This document shows, in pieces, positions 4,937 to 5,737 of a DNA stretch of 5,737 bases. Made by a program: the position numbers and the translations under genes. The notes beneath the pieces were generated by a model. That model was not told the DNA's origin. It saw only the letters and a list, made by a program, of their open reading frames with translations, and did not search any database. Every line of letters starts with the position of its first letter. The stretch's first letter is position 1. Source of the stretch: Holosporaceae bacterium (GTDB taxonomy: Bacteria; Pseudomonadota; Alphaproteobacteria; UBA3830); contig JAITAC010000052.1 in the NCBI GenBank assembly GCA_031284345.1, positions 1 through 5,737 of the forward strand, read 5' to 3'.

Positions 4937-5737
4937 ATGGAATTTGTTAGTTGCGCCAAATGGATATTAGCCGGAGAACATACGGTGGTTAGGGGAGGAA
5001 AAGCCATTGCTTTCCCTCTGGCACGTTATAAATGTTCGATAATCTACGAAAAAGACGATAAATTGCACGTAAATGACGCCAACCACGAAGACGTGTTTAT
5101 TTTGCTCCTGCAGCGAGCGGCAACACTGACAAATATTGATTTTAAAGATATTCGTGGAAAATTTATCGTGAAGAATGATATTCCGGAGAAGTCCGGTCTC
5201 GGGAGCTCTGCAGCATTATGTCGCAATGTTGCAGCTATTTTCGGGCATCTGGGATTTTGCGAAAATACTTGGTCATTGGCCTGTCGCCTCGAAGATATGT
5301 TTCATGGAAAAAGCAGTGGTTTGGATGTGGCGGTCGCCATGCTCAATAGGCCGGTGATATTTAAACACAATTGCGTGATTGAAGTGCTGGAAAATCCAGA
5401 TTTATCTCATTTGCTGCTGACTTATTCGGGGCGAAACTCGCCGACCTCCGGCTGCACCGCCATAATTGACGGCTTTTTCGCACAAAATGCTGCTCTTGCT
5501 GATAAATTGGATGAACAAATGAATCTGGCCGCAGATCTTTGCGAACAAGGAGTGAAAAATTCCGACTTCACTAAACTGAAGGAAGGCATTCAGCTGGGAA
5601 ACGACGTTTTCCATAGTTGGGGACTCCGGGACGAAAATTTATCGCGGCATATAAATAGCCTGATGGACAGTGGAGCCGTGGCTGCAAAACCCATAGGATC
5701 CGGATTGGGGGGATATGTGGTTAGTTTATGGAAGCAA
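4937..5737 (+). CDS. mvk: Mevalonate kinase (GHMP family), 3' end cut by window
   Basis: The frame is open from ATG 4937 to the last base, giving 267 residues with no stop. It carries the three GHMP motifs. Motif 1 is KWILAGEHTVVRGGKAIAF (8-26), with Lys8 matching human MVK Lys13. Motif 2 is the ATP loop IPEKSGLGSSAA (82-93). Motif 3 is KPIGSGLGG (251-259). Glu119 and Asp130 in the E-x5-SSGLD block (MFHGKSSGLD) are 11 residues apart, as are the metal and catalytic Glu193/Asp204 in human MVK. MVK phosphorylates mevalonate to 5-phosphomevalonate using ATP, the first kinase step to isopentenyl diphosphate. Homoserine kinase and heptose kinases share the ATP loop but not the HGxxSGxD block. GGGA (4928-4931) is 5 bases upstream of ATG. 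An in-frame ATG at 4874 would add 21 residues but puts motif 1 unusually far from the N terminus. Few residues should remain beyond the window edge. No other mevalonate-pathway gene is visible. Confidence 0.88.
   Translation, partial: MEFVSCAKWILAGEHTVVRGGKAIAFPLARYKCSIIYEKDDKLHVNDANHEDVFILLLQRAATLTNIDFKDIRGKFIVKNDIPEKSGLGSSAALCRNVAAIFGHLGFCENTWSLACRLEDMFHGKSSGLDVAVAMLNRPVIFKHNCVIEVLENPDLSHLLLTYSGRNSPTSGCTAIIDGFFAQNAALADKLDEQMNLAADLCEQGVKNSDFTKLKEGIQLGNDVFHSWGLRDENLSRHINSLMDSGAVAAKPIGSGLGGYVVSLWKQ

Overview
The window looks like part of the chromosome of an alphaproteobacterium with moderate-to-low GC, possibly an intracellular or symbiont-like lineage (Rickettsiales/Holosporales type). This is inferred from three things: the gene order (YfgM-like TPR protein, bamB, der), the alphaproteobacterial style of Der (NKSE followed by an ISAEH motif in the first GTPase domain), and the AT-rich, A-tract-rich coding sequence. 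No rRNA or other taxonomic marker is present, so the assignment is tentative. All recognised genes are on the + strand.

Positions 1-747 hold no convincing gene. Positions 1-507 carry two copies of a roughly 200-bp repeat (1-200 and 308-507, about 87% identical by hand count). Each copy has an AT-rich half with a small inverted repeat and a GC-rich half built from a shorter unit centred on GCCGTGCGC. A third, diverged copy of the shorter unit lies at about 209-253, and a possible inverted copy at about 272-313. This is the most unusual non-coding structure in the window. Positions 508-747 are a leader with a weak hairpin plus T-tract and a weak promoter-like sequence.

Positions 748-4073 are a tight three-gene operon. 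It starts with a membrane-anchored YfgM-like TPR protein. The outer-membrane lipoprotein BamB follows after 2 nt, and the double GTPase Der abuts the BamB stop codon with no spacing. The order matches the yfgM-bamB-der order of other Proteobacteria and joins periplasmic/outer-membrane protein assembly to ribosome (50S) maturation. bamB and der are in the same reading frame, separated only by one UAG.

After a 131-bp gap with a candidate extended -10 promoter comes cpoB (ybgF), a periplasmic coiled-coil/TPR protein of the Tol-Pal system. Its usual tol-pal neighbours are absent on both sides within the window. After 105 bp, a GHMP-family mevalonate kinase gene begins and runs off the right end; 267 residues are visible, including all three GHMP motifs. 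A mevalonate-pathway kinase is unusual for Alphaproteobacteria, most of which use the MEP pathway, and is the most interesting metabolic hint here.

I did not find a new multi-gene system. The unexplained items are the nested repeat family at the left end and the isolated mevalonate kinase at the right end.
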